DNA from: Floccularia luteovirens | Lineage: Eukaryota > Basidiomycota > Agaricomycetes > Agaricales > Squamanitaceae | Direction of reading: 5' to 3' | Length of the DNA: 64,000 nucleotides | Assembly: GCA_009739215.1 (NCBI GenBank) | Contig: VSJF01000001.1 | Span: 558,001 to 622,000, forward strand | Shown here: positions 60,296 through 64,000 of the stretch, piece after piece | Layout of the letters: each line of letters begins with the position of its first letter | How positions within the stretch are numbered: the first letter of the stretch is position 1 | Notes under the pieces: generated by a model | Told to the model about the DNA's origin: nothing | Database searches by the model: none | What the model saw: only the letters and a program-made list of their open reading frames with translations | Made by a program: the position numbers and the translations under genes

Positions 60296-62320
60296 TTTGA
60301 AACTAAGGACACTGGTATAGTTCCTCAGCCACAAGACAAAGCAAGTGAACCAAGTAAGGATACTAGTGATAGTGATATCTACTACACTCCTGTACCTGCA
60401 ATTTCGACTCAGCCAGTCAGTAATGACAATGACAATGACAATGCACTAGTTCCATCAGATAATGAGAGTTCACCTCAGAATGATGAGAATGATGACTTAA
60501 ATGAGCAAACTCCGGACTCAAATGGTGACAAGTCAATTGTTTCAATGGATTCTTCTATGGATTCAGAGAAAAGTCGGACTCAGGATGACAGTTCTAGTAG
60601 TGATACTGAACTTGAACTACCTATTGCACTCAGAAGGACCCAAAGACAAAGAAGGCCTCCAGGTGAATGGTGGAAAGTCAGAGAGCCAACCCCAGCAATT
60701 CCTTCTTCTGATGAAGAGGATAGTGATGATGAGCTTGCTAATGCAACTGGACAGTCAGAGCCATTGACATACAAGGAAGCACTCACCAGATCTGATGCAG
60801 AGTCTTGGAAACAAGCTGCTGCTGATGAAATACAAGCTCACTTCAACAATGGCACCTGGTCAGTAGTTCCATTACCACCTGGGCAAAAGGCAATAGGTTC
60901 TAGATGGGTATTCAAGGTGAAACACAATGCAGATGGGTCGATTGAGAGGTACAAAGCTAGAATTGTAGCAAAGGGTTTCAGTCAGAGACCTGGATTTGAT
61001 TACTCTGAGGTGTTTGCACCAACAATGAGACAAGCTACAATCAGGCTAGTACTTGCTCTGGCAGCTATTGAGGACATGCATCTTCGCTCTGTGGACATAT
61101 CCTATGCATTTATCAATGGAGACATTGATGCTGACATCTACATGAAACAGCCAGAAGGATTTGAGCAAGGTGGTCCGAAAATGGTGTGCAAACTGAACAA
61201 GTCAATCTATGGATTGAAACAAGCTGCTAGACTCTGGAACGAAAAGTTTACTGCAGCATTGAGTGTGATGGGATTCAAGAGAATATACTCTGATCCCTCC
61301 CTCTATATTTATGACTCTGATGGCTTGAAAGTCATTGTACCAGTATTTGTGGATGACATTACACTTGCTTCCAAATCCAAATCTGCACTGGATAAGTTTG
61401 TTGTAGACTTGTCCAAGCACTTCAAACTCAGGGATCTTGGTGAAACTTCGTTTCTACTAGGTGTAGAGATTACTAGAGATAGAGCAAACCGGAAAATCCA
61501 TTTGTCACAGAAGCAGTACATACTGAACATGCTGGAAACATTTGGAATGATGGAATGCAAACCTGTAGACACACCAATGAACCCTGGGGAGCGACTTTCT
61601 AAAGCTCAGTGCCCTCAGACAGCAGAGGAAGTGCAAGAAATGCGAAACATCCCTTATATGAATGCAGTTGGATCCCTAATGTACTTGGCTACAATGTCTA
61701 GACCTGATATTGCATTCACTACTGGAGTGTTGGCTAGATTCAACTCCAATCCTGGAATGCAGCACTGGAAAGCAGTCAAGCATGTGTTCAGATATCTCAA
61801 AGGGACAGTCAACATGAGACTTACCTATGGACCTGACAGTGCAACCAGTGATTTGTTTACAGGATACAGTGATGCAGATCATGGTGGTGATAGAGACAAT
61901 GGGAAATCAACATCTGGTTACATGATTAAAGTGGGAACAGGAGCAGTGTGTTGGAGCAGTAAATTGCAACCAATTGTGACATTGTCTACTACAGAAGCAG
62001 AGTATGTGGCCGGAGTTGCAGCAGGAAAAGAGATTGTCTGGATACAGCATCTTCTGCATGAACTTGGTTACAAAGTACCGAAACCTGCTACTTTGTTTAT
62101 GGATAATCAGTCTTCTATGACTGTTGCTAAAAATCCTGAACACCATGGACATATGAAACACTTGGATCTTGACTACTACTGGCTCAGGGATAAAGTGGCA
62201 GACAAAGCTATTGCACCACAATATCTCCCAACTGAATCAATGCCTGCAGACCTACTCACTAAAGCCTTGCCTCGTGCTCAGGTCTTAAAACTGCGTAGCT
62301 TAATGGGATTAGAGATGTAA
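60221..62320 (+). CDS. Younger Ty1/Copia polyprotein fragment, open RT-RNase H frame, 5' truncated
   Basis: An open frame of 699 codons. The first 25 or so residues are the antisense of the family X LTR, so the apparent start is chimeric. Copia sequence begins near FETKDTGIVPQPQDKASEPS. An acidic linker precedes RRTQRQRRPPGEWWKVREP. RT motifs are GSRWVFKVKHNADGSIERYK, GFDYSEVFAPTMRQATIRLV, SVDISYAFINGDIDADIYMK, IYGLKQAARLWNEKF and VIVPVFVDDITLASKS (FVDD). RNase H motifs are YSDADHGGDRDNGKSTSGYM, LSTTEAEYVAGVAAGKEIVW and PADLLTKALPRAQVLKLRSL. Gag, protease, integrase and the 5' LTR are missing, so it cannot move by itself. Confidence 0.9.
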   Translation: MTLPPLSRMAGPLYIAARMTPYSLKFETKDTGIVPQPQDKASEPSKDTSDSDIYYTPVPAISTQPVSNDNDNDNALVPSDNESSPQNDENDDLNEQTPDSNGDKSIVSMDSSMDSEKSRTQDDSSSSDTELELPIALRRTQRQRRPPGEWWKVREPTPAIPSSDEEDSDDELANATGQSEPLTYKEALTRSDAESWKQAAADEIQAHFNNGTWSVVPLPPGQKAIGSRWVFKVKHNADGSIERYKARIVAKGFSQRPGFDYSEVFAPTMRQATIRLVLALAAIEDMHLRSVDISYAFINGDIDADIYMKQPEGFEQGGPKMVCKLNKSIYGLKQAARLWNEKFTAALSVMGFKRIYSDPSLYIYDSDGLKVIVPVFVDDITLASKSKSALDKFVVDLSKHFKLRDLGETSFLLGVEITRDRANRKIHLSQKQYILNMLETFGMMECKPVDTPMNPGERLSKAQCPQTAEEVQEMRNIPYMNAVGSLMYLATMSRPDIAFTTGVLARFNSNPGMQHWKAVKHVFRYLKGTVNMRLTYGPDSATSDLFTGYSDADHGGDRDNGKSTSGYMIKVGTGAVCWSSKLQPIVTLSTTEAEYVAGVAAGKEIVWIQHLLHELGYKVPKPATLFMDNQSSMTVAKNPEHHGHMKHLDLDYYWLRDKVADKAIAPQYLPTESMPADLLTKALPRAQVLKLRSLMGLEM

Positions 62321-62468
62321 AGGCTTGCAGGATTAGGGGGGAGAATTGGCAGTTACTCTGGATTGCTTGATTTTGATTCATTTTCGCATTTTTGATTTTT
62401 AAACATGGAACACTTTTTATAGTACTATTAGACATTAAAGTTGAACCCTGTATTCTGTCAAGGGGGAC
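62321..62468 (+). other. 3' non-coding region and polypurine tract of the younger Copia
   Basis: 148 bp between the RNase H stop and the LTR. It contains GGGGGGAGAATTGG (62335-62348) and, just before the LTR, AAGGGGGAC (62460-62468), the likely plus-strand primer. Confidence 0.75.
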
Positions 62469-62885
62469 TGTTAAAGTTAGTAGATGCCATAACACAGGCA
62501 TTAGTAAAGTATTAGTTCGCACTTTGTGCACTTTAATGTAAATGCCACAATAGTGGCATTAGTAAAATACTTTCATTTCGCACTTTTACACTTAGTTTAC
62601 ATTTCTTAATGTTTCTGCTTTTGTTTTGTAGTTGTAGGTCCACTGAGTGTTGCAAAACACTCAAACGCGATATAGTGGACACTATTTATCACACCTTATG
62701 GTTTCCTGGGTACAACAGGACCAAACAAGTGCGCTTTCCTTATGTATCTAGAGATAGATACTAGATACTTGCTGAAAACAAAGTTAATCATATTACACTT
62801 GTTTGAACGCATTTTAGAGGGTTTCTTGCATTGTATCTGACTGCTTACAGTAGTACAATTGCAGAGTTCGGTTTGAACTTCAACA
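62469..62885 (+). mobile_element. 3' LTR of the younger Copia
   Basis: 417 bp TGTTAAAGTTAG...GAACTTCAACA followed by TATCA and Gypsy sequence. It contains two copies of a TTCGCACTTT block flanked by TAGTAAARTA repeats. The same LTR with the same flank is at 59226-59642 in reverse. Confidence 0.92.
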
Positions 62886-64000
62886 TATCATTTGGTCTGA
62901 ATTGCTGAAGGTGATGAATGGAAAACAGCATTCAGAACCCAATACGGATCATTTGAATAGTTGGTAATGCCATTTAGACTTATCAACTCTCCAGCAGCAT
63001 TTCAGAATTTCATGAACAATATCTTCTGTGACATGATTGATGTGAATGTTGTCATTTATCTAGATGACATTCTCATTTACTTGGACAATATCTCCAAGCA
63101 TCAAGAAAATATATAAGAAGTCTTCTAACAACTCTGAGCAAATAGCCTGTTTGCCAGAGCAGACAAATGTGAATTCCATCAAACCACCATTGAGTATCTT
63201 GGTTACATTCTTACTCCTAAAGGCTTTATCATGACCCTAGTGAAAGTACAAACCATTCTAGACTAGTCTGAGCCACGTAAAGTCAAAGATGTGCAGTCTT
63301 TCCTTGGATTTGCAAACTTTTACTGGAGATTCATTAATGAATACTCTGAGATTACTATCCCTTTGACTCACTTAATGTGCAAAGGTGTTCCTTTTGATTT
63401 TAATGACCAATGCTGAAAGACATTTGAAACACTTAAACACTCTTTTACTATAGCTCTGGTGCTTGCCCATTGGCAACCAGACCTACCTATTATCATTGAA
63501 ACTGATGCCTTGGATTATACACTGGCTGCAATCCTCTCTGTTAAAACTCCGGATAATAAACTTCACCCTGTTGCATTCCACTCCCAAATATTCATCCAAC
63601 CAAAACTCAACTATGACACACATGATAAAGAATTACTCACCATCTTTGAGGCTTTCCAGAAATGGAGACATTACATCAAAGATTCAGCAACACCAGTGAA
63701 TATGATTACTGACCACAAGAACCTTGAGTATTTCTCCACCATAAAAGTCCTGACTCAGAGACAAGCTCAGTGGTCTGAGTATCTTTCTCATTTCAATTTA
63801 ATTATCCATTTCTGTCCCAGAAAACTCGGAGCTAAGCCTGATGCACTGACATGCAGATGGAATGTTTACCCAAAGGAGGAGAGTAGCAACTATGCTGCTG
63901 TCAACTCTCACAATTTCAGACCAGTGTTCACTCAAGAATAGCTCACATCATCACTCCAAGCAATCATACTCATAGAACCTATTTTGCGAGATATAGTCCT
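62886..64000 (+). pseudogene. Second copy of the decayed Gypsy pol, runs off the window
   Basis: Plus-strand reading starts at HLV*IAEGDEWKTAFRTQYG and repeats the same stops, the same RNase H (IIIETDALDYTLAAILSVKT) and the same termination after FRPVFTQE as the minus-strand copy at 58111-59225. The only coding difference I noticed is Glu for Gly in NVYPKEESSNY. Truncated at base 64000. Confidence 0.9.

Larger units (their letters stand above)
62469..64000. repeat. Right arm of a 1532-bp inverted repeat
   Basis: Partner of 58111-59642. It differs by at least one base (GGAGGAGAG here against GGAGGGGAG in the left arm read on the same strand) and is open-ended at the window edge. Confidence 0.92.

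Overview
The window is nuclear DNA of a filamentous basidiomycete, most likely an Agaricomycete. Genes average about 2 kb, are packed on both strands and are broken by many 45-70 nt introns. RNA polymerase II largest subunit, VPS35, MSH4, GEN1/Yen1 and the SMN homologue all read as typical Agaricomycete proteins by eye. No species is assigned.

Bases 1-46970 are a gene-dense euchromatic block with 21 protein genes and one tRNA. In order: a MYST histone acetyltransferase (cut by the window start), a Med9-like Mediator subunit, a Ser/Thr-rich single-pass membrane protein, the Holliday-junction nuclease GEN1/Yen1, RPB1, an MFS transporter, VPS35, tRNA-Gln(CUG), YL1/Vps72, a mitochondrial ribosomal protein, GET2, a monocarboxylate-type MFS transporter, a berberine-bridge-like FAD oxidase, a small coiled-coil protein, MSH4, a Sec4/Rab8 GTPase, ARP5, NUP93/Nic96, SMN, an F-box protein, DPM1 and an Lsm-fold NatC subunit. 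These are mostly single-copy housekeeping genes (chromatin and transcription, retromer and secretion, meiosis and repair), not a functional cluster. Several show unusual splicing: four introns can only be placed in frame with a GC donor, and micro-exons of 3, 8, 9, 12, 18 and 22 nt occur. GEN1 and RPB1 each carry one extra base that breaks an otherwise perfect reading frame.

Bases 46971-64000 are a nested transposon block. It holds solo LTRs with perfect 5-bp target duplications, an old Copia element, decayed Ty3/Gypsy copies, a younger truncated Copia, a foldback element and a minisatellite. Two inverted solo LTRs (49209-49572 and 54593-54955) have exchanged flanks. Inverting the 5 kb between them back restores both target duplications and rejoins two interrupted coding sequences, so an LTR-mediated inversion can be read directly from the bases. 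Further right, two 1532-bp inverted arms (58111-59642 and 62469-64000) are almost identical and share one Copia insertion site. They record a recent inverted duplication.

The old repeats have almost no CpG and their stop codons sit where Trp, Arg and Gln codons are expected. This indicates decay by C-to-T transitions. The younger Copia keeps CpG sites and an open frame.
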